A stretch of 64,000 nt of DNA. Origin: Phlebotomus papatasi (lineage: Eukaryota; Arthropoda; Insecta; Diptera; Psychodidae). The stretch is taken from contig NC_077222.1 in NCBI RefSeq assembly GCF_024763615.1, forward strand, positions 30,070,001 to 30,134,000, written 5' to 3'. This document shows, piece by piece, positions 35,755 through 46,995 of this stretch. The translations under genes were made by a program, and so were the position numbers. Within the stretch, counting starts at the first letter, position 1, and every line of letters begins with the position of its first letter. Under the pieces are notes generated by a model. That model made no database searches and had not been told where the DNA came from. It worked only from the letters and a program-made list of their open reading frames with translations.

Positions 35755-37275
35755 GATATTAGGGTCGGAAGTAGTGTACAGGTGAAAATGAAGTAGATTT
35801 TCCTCTAGAGGAAAATTTAAATTTAGTGACGATTTTTACGAAACTGGCCAAGTTTGCTCAGCTACGTACAAAATTTTTCCACCTATGTACGCATTATTTT
35901 CACAGTAAAACCTTACACCAGATACGAAAATGTATACATCAGTGTTTAGATGGAACTTTCATCTACTTGCTTTAACCATTTGTAGGAGGTATCATACGTT
36001 TTTAAATGAATTTTATCCTATTTTTCTAACACATGTTTTTGTGGCACTTGGAGACCATTTTTTTTTACTGCATTTAGGCAATCAATTGAGCGTGATTCTC
36101 TAATAATCACACCTATTTTAATCCTCGGTTTTTCTCTAACACCTCCATCGGTCTTACAGAACATGTTTTGAACATCAATGATTCCGAAAATGACCAATGA
36201 ACAATTAAGAGTGATATGTTAAAAATTCCGCTTGAAAACAAATTAAATTGGATGAGAAATGCTAAAAATGTAGGGGAAAGAACTCTCCCTTCGAACGTTC
36301 ATGCCTTCGAATAATGTGAATTTTCTTTTATTTTTTCCTAAGAAACTTTCATATAATTATCACGTAGTTTTCAATAATTAATGATAAGGTACTTAATATT
36401 TAATAGAAATTTGTAAGTTTCTTAGGATAAATGATAGAAAATTCACATTAATCGAAGGCATGAACGTTTGAAGGGAGAGTACTGTCCCCTACCGCATTTG
36501 TAATAAAAAAATACTTACTGTTTGTATTCACAGAAGTAAAACAGAACAATCTGATGAGGATTCATTCTATTGGGAACGGGTGTGTTTTTCTTCGAGTTTT
36601 CCGTGAAAAATGTTTTAATATCCCAATTTCCTTGTGAACTTATTCAATGGAATATCTAGATGAGTCAAATCAGAGGTGAGGAAGGACAGTTTTAAAGCGA
36701 ATGAACTTCAAAATGTTTGCCCATTTTAACCGCATTGACGTACGATTTTCATTTGGCATTTGTTCGGTTTCAAAGGTTCTTGCTCGCCTCTGGGTCAAAT
36801 ATTCCAGAGTGCCCCAAAACAGTGAGAAATTCCCAAAATCGGTTATCAGTAATTTTGACTGATACTTTTGCGAAGCTATGAAGTTCAATTTTCCTGAGCT
36901 GCCAAAGTGGTAATGCTTCTGACTTTTCCTCCACCCACGAAACCGGCCTCATTCGAGCAAAACATTTTCAAGTCGATTATTAACCCTGATAAACCATTTA
37001 TAACTTGCAATAGTTGTTTTTTTGAAAAGACACCTGATATGTGAAAAAAGCATAAAATATTACAGATCAAAATTACAAATATAGGCACATTTCTTATTTT
37101 GCTTTCCGGACCTAGAAAAAAAGGTTTAGGCTCTCAAGTTTGTCAGGATGTGTAAGGCGTTGTTCTAGCTATTAGAAAATATATGACCATGGATTGAATT
37201 CATTTAAAAACTTAGAAAAAAACTTGTACACAGCTGCAACATTACGAAGCTGCAAAATCTACCCCTATAGTGGAT
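35755..37275. mobile_element. ~1.5 kb non-autonomous DNA element, copy A
   Basis: Shares ordered blocks with 51072-52626: GATTTTCCTCTA, TAGATGGAACTTTCATCTAC, TTTCTAACACATGTTTTT, the AATCACACCTA hairpin module, CTTACAGAACAT, GTGTTTTTCTTCGAG and ATATATGACCATGGAT. The right end ACGAAGCTGCAAAATCTACC is a decayed version of the other copy's end. No transposase. It carries a nested MITE at 36271-36491. Confidence 0.7.
36271..36491. mobile_element. Nested MITE with ~55-base inverted ends
   Basis: TAGGGGAAAGAACTCTCCCT, then GAACGTTCATGCCTTCGA at the left; TCGAAGGCATGAACGTTTGA, then AGGGAGAGTACTGTCCCCTA at the right. Inserted in the 1.5 kb element copy A. Confidence 0.85.
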
Positions 37276-39027
37276 TCAAGATCTATTTTTGCTTAATTTC
37301 TATATTCATATTACAAATATTTAATTAATTAGACATATTTATTTTATCCAAATTCAAAGAGATCAGTTCTGTTTTCAAAATAATATTTATCATTTCAACT
37401 TTACAGAATAATAAATATATTTAATTTGAAAAGTATTTCTTCAATCTGTATTTTTGCACCCTGTTTTGTAAAAGTTATAAATTTTGCAACACGGACTACA
37501 AAATTAGATTATAACTGACGACACTTTCTTTTCTAACATTCAGATGTTCCTTCTAAATTCTCCATGAGTTTACGTTTAGCTTTCCATAGCGAATAAATAC
37601 ACTTTTGAAAATATATAACCGACAAACCACCCCCTCAAACCTCATAATTCTCACTGTGCGAGTGAGAGAGAGAACAAGATTCTATCTCTGTGATTTACAG
37701 TGCGACTTTTAAAATATTTCCCATTTTCACAAAATACCATGTGATTTCATACATTTTATTTTTTTATTTATAACTTCACAAGTGGTCTGAGGGGGGAACT
37801 GAGGAAGGAATGTTTTTTGGGGAGTAAAGTGTAAAATGTAAAATAAATTAAGCTCCGGTGATGTGAAAATTTATTGAGGGAATAAGGGAAATTGTGTGGA
37901 TTATTGAATGCGGCTGAAAATGATTTAATCTTTGCTGGAATATTCAATGGCACTTTTAATTTATTCCCTGTACATTTAAAATAAAATATATTTTTTACCA
38001 TTTTAAAAATTGTAATCTCATCGAGATATTCTTATCGAAATGCAAACATTTTCCTGCGGCGTGCAAAAATTACACCAAAGTGCAAAAATTGCTGAAAATT
38101 CCTTCAATCTTCCTCTTTTATTCTACATCTTTGACTTTATTGAGTGGCTTCTTAATTAGTTGGATATTTTTTTTTAGCATATAGCGAAAAATATGCTGCG
38201 AGGGAAAAATGTTGCTTGAAGCACGAAATACCACCGTCTTTGGTCATTTTCGCGGGATCTTTCGAAAGGTGTTGAGTATATCGTTTTGTTCTTGTAGAAA
38301 TTTCGTCTTCACACATCTGCAAAGGGCAGGCATTAGGGAGGCTCATTGTTGGACGCAATTAATTGCACATTTTTGCGGACATGTCAACACGTTTCTTATA
38401 CAAAGTTCCCCAAATAATTTTAACATTCGACAATGATGCAGTATCTCTAGATTGAAAACTTGTTTGGTAAGATTTTTATCTAAATAACTATATTATATAC
38501 TCATTTATTTAATTGATCAGATATACCCATATTCAAAAAATATTATTTAAATTGGTTAAAAGATTACCGAATTCACATAGTTACTTCCATTAGAGGGAGA
38601 GCTCTCGATTTTTGTTTAAATTATTCTACATTTAACCTTCGGAAGGAAGGGTCCGATACCGTGCGAAAAAAGATGCACCAGTTCTTACTTCCTACTAAAA
38701 GTTTCTCAATTGTTCCACTATGTCTAAAAGAAAAATCTTCTTCATTACCTCTACAATTCTTTTGATCATATTATAGTTATCTTCCCTTAGAACGATGTCT
38801 TCTTAATAAAAATTGCATGAACTTTACAGACAATTTTCGAAAAATAATATCAGGTGTTGCTTATCTGTCTATTATAGACGTTATTAAAGCATTAGGTCAA
38901 ACGGTTAGAGATAATGAATTGGAGTTATAGAGACGACGTTATGTGGAAATCAATAAATATTTATAACGCTACTAAGAATTATAAAAACATTTTTTTGACA
39001 AATCAACATTGAGAGTGACTATAAAGC
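37276..39027. other. AT-rich unique sequence
   Basis: Nothing recognisable as a gene or repeat end; 38200-38400 is somewhat GC-richer but has no convincing exon. Confidence 0.4.
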
Positions 39028-39752
39028 TACACTCTTAGAAAAAAATAGTTCGTACAAGCTCATATGCAGTTATTAGAACTATAAAATATAGTAAGTATAG
39101 AACCAACTACATATTTAGATTGTCTAACTAAATGAAATATAGTTGACTACAATTAGTTAAAGTATCTTTTTCATTTAGTTATCACAACTTAATCAAAATA
39201 GTAATGGGTACTATTACATATTAGTTCCAATTACTAAATAAATGGGATTGATACCCATCTTATTGGCTGTAATAACTATATCATATTAGTTGTGGTTACT
39301 ATCTAGCATTTATTGTGATGCCTATATCTTATTAGTTACAAAGATTAATTCGTAATAGTTAGTAATAGTTAGATAAAATGATACAATACAAGCTTTAACG
39401 TATTAGTAAAAAAAACACACTCTTTACTATTGAAAAAGTTGTCAGAACTTTATGAAAATATAGGCCCATCTATTTACATTAGTTGTGAGAACTAAAAGGA
39501 ATTAGTGACCAATATTACTTGGGATATCGATTTCATTTAATTAACACAAGCAAATATAATTGTATGAAAGCATTATGAAATAATTGCCGCAACTTATCCA
39601 CGTAAATATTGCCTTGTGTTCTCACTATTAATAAATTTAATATGGGTATAATGTTTTAAGATTATAAGAACTATTTGAAATAGATTTGATAATAATCGCC
39701 CGAACAACTAATTTTCATTAGTAATCATGTCTAAACTTTTCTAAGAGTGTAA
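39028..39752. mobile_element. TACACTCTTAGAAAA element rich in TTAGTT motifs
   Basis: Ends TACACTCTTAGAAAAAAATA and CTTTTCTAAGAGTGTA are inverted. The ~720-bp interior is dominated by dispersed TTAGTT/AACTA and ATATTAGTT motifs in both orientations and has no coding frame. Confidence 0.75.
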
Positions 39753-40235
39753 AGTAGACCGGGGTGTTGATCTCTGGTATCAAAAAAAAAAAAAAAAACA
39801 AAAGAAAAACAGTGCTACACCAACTACATCAGCAGTAGTAAGTCAGAAAGCCTCGTTATGATGTAGCTTTTTTTTTGCCGTTTTTATCATCCGCTTGTTT
39901 ATCACTAACCGATCTGCAAGTAGGTTGTCCATGCAAGAAGTCTGTTTCTTTACCGTTTACTGGGCTGCCACAATTTTCTCCCGTATTGATAGGGATTGTC
40001 TCGGGTGGTCGTCAGTGAAAAGGTGGTCACCCTAAAAGGATAACCCTTTTTTATTGGTCTTTCCCAGAGCTTTCGGTCCCGATGTGAACGTTCCTCAGTG
40101 GTCGGAAGATCTAGGCAAGACCAAAAAAGTATTTCCCTATTAAGAAAATCGCACCAATCACAATTGTTAGGTTCACTTGTATTGTCATTATTTTTAAATC
40201 CTTATGTAGTTAGTCATTATACTGGTATAAAGAGG
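39753..40235. other. Unassigned GC-richer segment
   Basis: After an A18 tract (39782-39799) the sequence is richer in GC than its neighbours, with blocks such as GGTCGTCAGTGAAAAGGTGG. No frame or repeat end was recognised; it may be a fragment of a retroelement. Confidence 0.3.
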
Positions 40236-40400
40236 ATCTCTGTGGCGCAATAGGCAAGAGCGTTGTCTCTTGGTTGGAGGAGATCTCTGACTCGACTCTC
40301 ACAGGTTGTGAGTTCGAGTCCCGCTCGGTGCACAGATTTAGAAATTTTTACATGTATAATAATAACGTCATGCACTGCCTTCGCCCAACAAATCCAGGAG
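40236..40400 (+). repeat. tRNA-derived SINE (family 2)
   Basis: GATCTCTGTGGCGCAATAGG (A-box-like) and GTTGTGAGTTCGAGTCCCGC (B-box-like) are about 65 bases apart, a spacing that suggests a tRNA with a long variable arm. Same family as 13600. Confidence 0.75.
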
Positions 40401-40717
40401 TAGGGGAAACTGGTGTAATAGTAAACAGGTTTAGTTGTAAACACTGTGATTTTTATTATTAATTTTAAGACTCGAGAGGATAAAACCCATAAGCATCCAT
40501 AGATACCATGGGGATATATGTCCACAGATGAATTGGTCAATAAAATCCTAATACTTTAAAAATAAAAGTCATTTTTCCCGAAAATGTTGATGTTTAGATT
40601 ATTTTTGTCATTTGGATTTCCACCTGGAAATTAAAAACTGTGTAAAATAATCGAAATGTAGCTATACCAGTTCTTTCCTACACCTTTTAGGATTATATTA
40701 ATGCATTTACTAGAGAA

Positions 40718-41762
40718 TATAACATGCGTTTTCCGTTGAGTTTTAAATTCAATATCGAGAGCGTTGGAAACAGTGCGAAGTTGGCGGAGAATTGTCCGGA
40801 TCTTCGTTCAATTTTGTGTTGTGTTGTTTATGTGTGTGTGTGTTTTTCGTCTCGCCGCCCAAGCGGTATAAAATTTGCATAATTGGGTGGTGGGATCAGT
40901 TTGGGTCAAGAATTAGAGTGGAGAGGAGTTTTCTGAAGTGAGTTTCTCCCCCAGGAAGAGAAAATAGAAGTGAGTGGAGTAAGAGGCAGGGCGGTAAAGT
41001 GAAGTGGTGAGGCAATTCCCGGCGGAAGTGGAAGCATCTTTTCCCAACGAATCAACAACTCTGTGAGGCTTTTCGGCACCATCGAACTTCAGGGCTTCTC
41101 AGGGCAACGGATTCTGGGAGATTGTGCCGCTCCCACGTGTGGAAAACGTGGCTATTGGTGAGAACCAAGTTGCGCTGATCTTGCGTGGCTATTGGCACAA
41201 AATTGGAGCTACCACTGAGACACTGGGATAGTCTACACTGGCTGATTTCTGTGGATAAAGCACCGGGAGCCTGTTGTTTCGAGACTCAACTCTTCCGGAT
41301 GATTACCGGGAATCTTTTCAAATGAGGTTCGGCCCATCAGGGATAGCTTCAGGAGTCTTTCCACCTTGTACTCCGTTGGTCAAGGAAATTAGAGCGCCCC
41401 ACGACTCTGAAGGAGTAGAAGACATCACTGGGACACCGCGGAGAAACATTAAGTACCTTTTTTAATTGTTCAATGTATCAAACCGGGATTTAAGATAATA
41501 GATATAATTTATATGGGCCTTTTAACGTAAATTAAAGTTTTCTTATTGTCTTCAATAAATGGGCTTCTTACTAGAAATTTCCACTTAAATATTGGAGTTT
41601 TTCTTACTTGACTTGAGAGAAAAGTGAAGAGCGGGGTTTTGGTGGGAGAAATTCTGCAGCTATTGAGAAAATAGGGAGAAACGGGGTGGAAAAAGGAATA
41701 TTTGAGACTTCAGAACTTAAGGTAAAAAAGTAAATTTCACCGGACTCAGTAAAACCATTATA
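40718..41762 (+). repeat. 5' LTR (1045 bp)
   Basis: Starts TATAACATGCGTTTTCCGTT and ends GTAAAACCATTATA. GGTATAAAATTTGCA (about 40866) may be the TATA box, and AATAAA lies near 41555. The ends are not the canonical TG...CA. It carries 56 bp (about 41430-41485) missing from the 3' LTR. Confidence 0.92.
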
Positions 41763-41764
41763 TT

Positions 41765-41775
41765 TGGCGCCCAAC
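41765..41775 (+). promoter_or_regulatory. Primer-binding site
   Basis: TGGCGCCCAAC, two bases after the LTR, matches the 3' end expected for tRNA-Lys as used by several insect gypsy-type elements. Confidence 0.75.
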
Positions 41776-42542
41776 TTAAACTCGAATAAGCTCAAGATTT
41801 TTTTATCGAGTCTCATTTACTTGAAGACTGAGTTTTGCTTTGTAGTTTGATTTTAATAAATTTTTCGGCCCTTTTAGTCAATTTAAATTGGTATTTTGGT
41901 TTGCTTTAAATTATTTATCACCTAGATTGGGTACTGGGCTAGTATTTGGGATACTTGTGCTGAAGTTTTACGTATATTTTTAGTAATTCTTCGCTATCCG
42001 GGCACAAGATATTTTAGGTTTAAAAATATTTCAGTTATTTAAATATATTGAAGCGGTTCTATATATACGCCAGTATTTTGTCTGTTTTGTGCTGTTTTGT
42101 GAAGGAGTGTGCAGTTTGAAGGGATTTTCTTGAGAGGGTTTATTAGGATCGGAAAAGTGATCAAATTTTATCTGAGAAATTCTCATTTTTGGCACGCGCC
42201 TCAGATTTGGCTGGATCTTTGTAAGAGAGTCCAGTTACTTTAATCCGATTAGCTTTTTGGGTCATTATCTATTGTAATTTGACTCGGCATTATCCGAGAG
42301 TATAGATATTTCTATACCAAATTATCAGTGCACTGCTATATTAATTAATTTACAATTAAATTTGATTTTTTCTGCCTTTTGTGCAATAATTTATATAGAT
42401 CACATTTTGCCCTGGATAAAGACCTTTACAATACTTAGCAGTACTGGGTATTATTTTTTTTTTTTTTTGATTTTCAGTTAATTTATTATCCCTTTATCGT
42501 ATTTTATTGAACTTTGTCGAACTTTGGTCAGCCCCATTAGCC

Positions 42543-43799
42543 ATGGTTATTACTCGAGATCTTAACCCACGCGATAATCGGCCTCCGTCTCCTGCTGGGT
42601 CTTCGGCATCTGGATCAGGTATTTCTGTGGGTAGGGGTCGTGGAAATTTAACTATTCCAATCAGTTCAAATCTCCCATCGGTTCCATCGACTTCCATGGA
42701 GAACCGTGTGTCTCAATTGGAAGATTCCATTGGAAATTTAACCAGTATGGTGTCCACCATGATGAGAAGATTGGAAGTAAGCCAGGATCCAAATCGCAAT
42801 CCGAATCCGAATAATCCTCCGGTCGCTAATCCTGAGAATCCTTTGCCTTTTCCTCCGATTATTGATCGTCATCGTCGTGATGAGAATGTTAGGCATAATG
42901 AGTCCTCACAAACTGAGGAATATGATCTCCCTTCTGATGGCTTTAGTGTCCGGGGAAGACCAAATCAGGTTTATAAGCCTATTCCCGTCAGGGATTGGGG
43001 AATTGTTTTCTCTGGGGATTCAAAGGGATTGAAGGTGAATACTTTTCTTCGGGATATGGAAAGGATGGCCCTCACTCAAAAGGTACCCGTGGATGCTACC
43101 CTGTCCGCCATGCATCTTTGTCTGTCCGGCGATGCATTAACGTGGTATAGATCTTGTGAGCTCTTTACCAGGTGGTCCGATTTCTCAAATGCAATATCCG
43201 CGACTTTTGGTCGTTTGGACGGTGACCTTTCGGTGAGGAGAAGATTGGAAGACAGAAGACAACGCGAGGGGGAAAGAGTGGGTGTTTTCCTGGCTGAAGT
43301 TCGATCCCTTTTTCGTGAATTGGAGGTCCCAATGGATACACGCTCTCAGATTCAGTTAATTCGCCGAAACCTTATACCGCAGATTCGTGATGCGATTCTT
43401 TTTATGAATTTCAATTCATTGCAGGAGCTTGAAACAGCTGTGACTACAGTTGAAGGGAATTCATTGCTCGCTGCCCCTGAACCCCGGTCCCGGAATCCTA
43501 GGGTGAATGAGATTGAGGAGGTTTCCGCCCTTTCGTCTCCAAAATCCACAAATGCGCAACCCATTCGAAAGAATAACCCGCCTCCCAAGGACAATCGTAG
43601 AGATGATCGTAACAATTCCTCTACTGCTTCTCCACGATACCCTCTATGCGTTAATTGTTTCCTAGGTAATCATCTGGTGAAACACTGTACCCAGCCGAAG
43701 AGAGCCTCCGTTTTATGCTTTGGGTGTGGGAGGGAAAATACCATTCGGGAGAAGTGTCCTAATTGTCGCGGTGCGGGGGGAGATGGATCGAGGCCGTAA
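42543..43799 (+). CDS. gag: Gag polyprotein of the LTR element
   Basis: 418 codons from the ATG at 42543 (the frame is open a little further upstream but only from a TTG). It forms the capsid and nucleocapsid of the intracellular particle. Order: a basic, Pro/Ser-rich N-terminus; a predicted coiled coil (MENRVSQLEDSIGNLTSMVS, residues about 51-78); a retrotransposon-gag capsid region (about 150-290) with FLRDMERMA and GDALTWYRSC; a Pro/Asn/Arg-rich linker; and two zinc knuckles. The first is canonical (CVNCFLGNHLVKHC). The second (CFGCGRENTIREKC) has Thr where His is expected. No stop or frameshift interrupts it, so it may still be translated. Confidence 0.9.
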   Translation: MVITRDLNPRDNRPPSPAGSSASGSGISVGRGRGNLTIPISSNLPSVPSTSMENRVSQLEDSIGNLTSMVSTMMRRLEVSQDPNRNPNPNNPPVANPENPLPFPPIIDRHRRDENVRHNESSQTEEYDLPSDGFSVRGRPNQVYKPIPVRDWGIVFSGDSKGLKVNTFLRDMERMALTQKVPVDATLSAMHLCLSGDALTWYRSCELFTRWSDFSNAISATFGRLDGDLSVRRRLEDRRQREGERVGVFLAEVRSLFRELEVPMDTRSQIQLIRRNLIPQIRDAILFMNFNSLQELETAVTTVEGNSLLAAPEPRSRNPRVNEIEEVSALSSPKSTNAQPIRKNNPPPKDNRRDDRNNSSTASPRYPLCVNCFLGNHLVKHCTQPKRASVLCFGCGRENTIREKCPNCRGAGGDGSRP

Positions 43800-44536
43800 G
43801 GAGGACACGAGCCTCGAACAGAAATTTTTCATCGGTCCTCCGGGGAGAAAGGTGCGGGGGGTTCGCGAAAAATGAAAATGTTAACCCTATAGAGTTTTTC
43901 ATTGATGATGAATTGAATGATTATTTTCCGATTAATAATTTTTCAGATTTGAATTCTTTAAGTAATTCACTTTCATCTTTAAATTCAATTACTCAATTTC
44001 CTAATAATAATGTTTCCCCTCAGGAGGCACTATATTCTTATTTTTCTAATTTTTCTGATTTTAGTGATTTGTTGGATGAGTCTGATCCTCCTTTAATCAA
44101 TTTAGATGAACCCCAAGTATCGTCTAGAGACCTTATAGATTTCTCATGTGAGAATACCACTTCTCATTCTCCAATTTTGTCCGCCAGTGTATGTGAGGTG
44201 AATGATACCTCTATGGGAAAGGCCTACCTGGGTGATCCAAGGCCTTACGCGACCGTGGAGATTTTCGGAAAGGAATTGGTGGGTTTATTGGACAGTGGAG
44301 CAACTCATACATGCATAGGTCCTATGGCAATGGATCTATTTAAGGAAACTCCCTTAATGAGAAGAAAAAGTTCATCTCGCGTATTCATTCGCACGGCTGA
44401 CGGGCTCCTTCACGAATCAACTGAAGTTTTCGATATGCCTTTCCACTTTAATAATGAATCAAATCTTTTATCTGTTTTGATAGTCCCACGCGGAACAGTA
44501 CTCTATTTTAAATCAACGTCCTCCTCTAGACTTTAA
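43763..44536 (+). pseudogene. pol: Truncated pol: protease region only
   Basis: Opens in the -1 frame relative to gag, just after a TAA (43760-43762), and overlaps gag by 37 bases. It lacks its own ATG at the overlap and would be reached by -1 frameshifting at G GGG GGA (43775-43781). An acidic, Asn/Ser/Phe-rich linker (about 43870-44220) precedes an aspartic protease with the catalytic motif LLDSGATHTC (44287-44316) and a flap-like FIRTADG. The usual hydrophobic-Gly motif after the flap is missing because the frame runs into the deletion junction (about 44480-44510) and stops at 44534-44536. Confidence 0.85.
43775..43781 (+). promoter_or_regulatory. -1 ribosomal frameshift heptamer
   Basis: G GGG GGA in the gag frame fits X XXY YYZ and lies inside the only window (43763-43799) where a shift can join gag to the pol frame. 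Confidence 0.65.
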
Positions 44537-44834
44537 GTCTCGATTAAAAGAGCTGAAAAAGGCTCGAGAACTTGTTCCGGATAGATTAAGACGCGCTCAT
44601 GACTCGGCAGCTCGACATTATAACCTTCGGAAACGACCTCAAACCTTAACGGTTGGTCAAGTCGTTTGGAGAAGAAATTTTGGCCAATCGGATGCCTCTA
44701 AAGGTATCCAACACAAGTTCTTGCCTTGGATCAAGGCTAAGGTTATTTCTCGACAGGGAGACACATACCATCTGAAGGATGTTCTTACGGGCAGTACGGG
44801 TCGCTTTCACAAGAAGGATATAAAACCTGATTAA
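44508..44834 (+). pseudogene. Integrase C-terminal tail (remnant of pol)
   Basis: Reads PPLDFKSRLKELKKAREL, RAHDSAARHYNLRKRPQTL, VGQVVWRRNF, AKVISRQGDTYHL and ends KDIKPD with TAA at 44832. This is the well-known tail of gypsy-type integrases: helical linker, then the GPY/F-like beta domain. It is in the gag frame, not the protease frame, so it is not expressed from the joined gag-pol frame. Everything between the protease and this tail has been lost. Confidence 0.88.
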
Positions 44835-46982
44835 ACTTATTTTCTCTTTTCCGGTCGGTAATTTATTTATTTATTTTTTTTTTAACGTTCGGATTTCGGT
44901 TGGTTTCCAGTTCGGCAGTTTTTCTTTTTACACTCTGGACAGCTTCTTTTGGAAGTTTGGTCCTAAACTTTCAGAGTGTCTCTATAAGCATCACTTGCTT
45001 CTTTTCGGTTACCCCATTCCTTGGATCGCTACTACATGTAGCTTTGGCATGAGCCATTCAAGGAAATCTTCGGAGATATCTCTAGATATCTATTTTTCGG
45101 AAAAGACCTTTGTTGGTTGCGCGCGCCACATGGGAATCTTCGGGTTCTTTATCAGAAATTCATTCGGTATCGGCAATACTTGCTTTAGGGTTTTTAATCC
45201 TTTCCCAGAGCCATTATTTTTCCATTTGGGAAGTGTTTTGGGTGTGGGTTGGAACTCTGGCTTTTATTCCCGGTTATCTTTAAGAATAAATACTTTATTA
45301 CGGAAACTCTCGGTAACATTTTTTTTTCCATTCAAATTCTTTATGTATGTTATATATACATGCTTTCCTTTAATTTTTCAACGGTGTAAGTCTCAAAATA
45401 GCATTATTCTTCGATGTCTTTGTTGGTTTGAGAGGATTTTATAAATCATGCGGAGAGTGAGTACAAGCTCTCTGAGTGTTCCTTATGGCGTGCACTGTTT
45501 CGGTTCTGAGAACTGCATATTGTCCCCCTGATGGATCGGTGTTCATTCCGACTTGTTGAAGGGGTCCATGTAGCTCCCAAGAAATTTAAAAAAATCGTGT
45601 GGTTCAATTCTTCACCTTCCGCTCTGATATTCTGGAGAGGGTGGTCCGACCTCTCTTACGTACTTCGATCATTGCCTTTCTGAAGGCAACCCTAACAGAG
45701 GAAGGAGCACCTCACAAGATGTTTAACACGTTAATTATCCAGGACACCTCATCTAAGTTCAGAACAACCGCTCAGCAAAAAGTTACGACTCCGAGGACAT
45801 CTGAATAAGGCCTCTTAGTCTCCATAGCGGTACATTTGCAGTTACAATAGTTCCTGAGATACTGCAAAGGTGATTCCTGAGACATCTTGAGAATCGGAGC
45901 AATCCACCGTTCGATGTGGTGGTTCCGGATTGGAAGCGGAAGTGAAAGAATCTCCAACTACGTCAGAATATTCGCAGTCACGTTACACGTTAATGGACCA
46001 ACAGAAGTCAATTGGATTGGTCGATTCCGGAAATATCAGTTGAACGAGCACACGTCAAAAGCTCTGCAACTAGATTGAGGCTGACCGGATGGCTGCTGAT
46101 GGAGAAATGCAAAAATCGAGAAAGCAGTAACAGGAGAAAGGGTCCCGTGGTTGGATGCCTGAGAGAGAGGGGATACTTTTCCGGAATGGACGTCTGAAAT
46201 GTTGAATTGACTACCAGACCCCCCCCTGTTTTTGTATCTGATTGATCCTCTTCGGTTGCCGGTGTGCATTCTCTATCGGGAGGCTTATGGTTAGTTGAGT
46301 AAGGATTCCGTGGGCTCCTTTGGGAGGGTCGGGAGGTCCGTGGGATCAGTCTTGGATCCAATTATTGGTTTTTAAGATTGGTTTTACTGTCTCACTTTAT
46401 TGCGTGGTAATAATCTTCGAAGCTTCAAGACATACCGGGGAGAAAAGGTGGAAGAGAAATGGGACATGTGTTAATAACATGAAGCAATATAATTTGTTTA
46501 TTTTGAGCATCCGATAAATTTAAGAGACCCTTATCATGGAATCTGATTTCATGGAGTTAGTAGGTGTCTATAGAACTTACACCCCTGGTTAACCACTTCA
46601 AAGATTCTCCATGGGAGACTAACAGTTCATCTGTTGAGTGATTAATGAAGGGTTATGTTGATTTTTACTTTATTTCTTTAAATTCTTTTTTCTTTTTCTT
46701 TAACACCATACTGCCAATCTGGAACCTAATTATTCTCACTTTCTTGAAATAATATTGCATCTATTCAGGTTTTCCTTGGGTGAACGATTTTGTTGCTAAA
46801 TATTGAACACTGACAGACCGTCTCCTTGCCGTTTTCATACAGTACAGCCAATTCTTTTCTTTCTTGATCACAGAGCCTGCCCATCATACTACTTTACTTC
46901 AATTTCTTACTTATTCTCGGGTTTTTCTTCTTTCTCTAGCAACTTAGAGCATTTTTTTCTTTTTCTTTTTTCTTTTTTATTT
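44835..46982 (+). other. Long untranslated 3' part of the LTR element
   Basis: About 2.1 kb between the integrase tail and the polypurine tract. An open frame at 44995-45444 has no recognised domain and none of the spaced Cys and transmembrane layout I would accept as an envelope gene. No repeat with the flanks was seen. Confidence 0.5.
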
Positions 46983-46995
46983 AAGAAAGAGGAGA
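46983..46995 (+). promoter_or_regulatory. Polypurine tract
   Basis: AAGAAAGAGGAGA directly before the 3' LTR, after a long pyrimidine-rich stretch; the expected primer for plus-strand synthesis. Confidence 0.85.

Noticed and set aside
40236..40330. Functional tRNA gene with long variable arm
   Set aside because: Same reason: no acceptor stem, and a second copy lies within a MITE at 13600.
44995..45444. 149-codon frame after the integrase tail as an envelope gene
   Set aside because: It has no recognisable signal peptide, furin-like site or paired Cys layout, the following DNA has many stops, and the frame starts inside AT-rich untranslated sequence.
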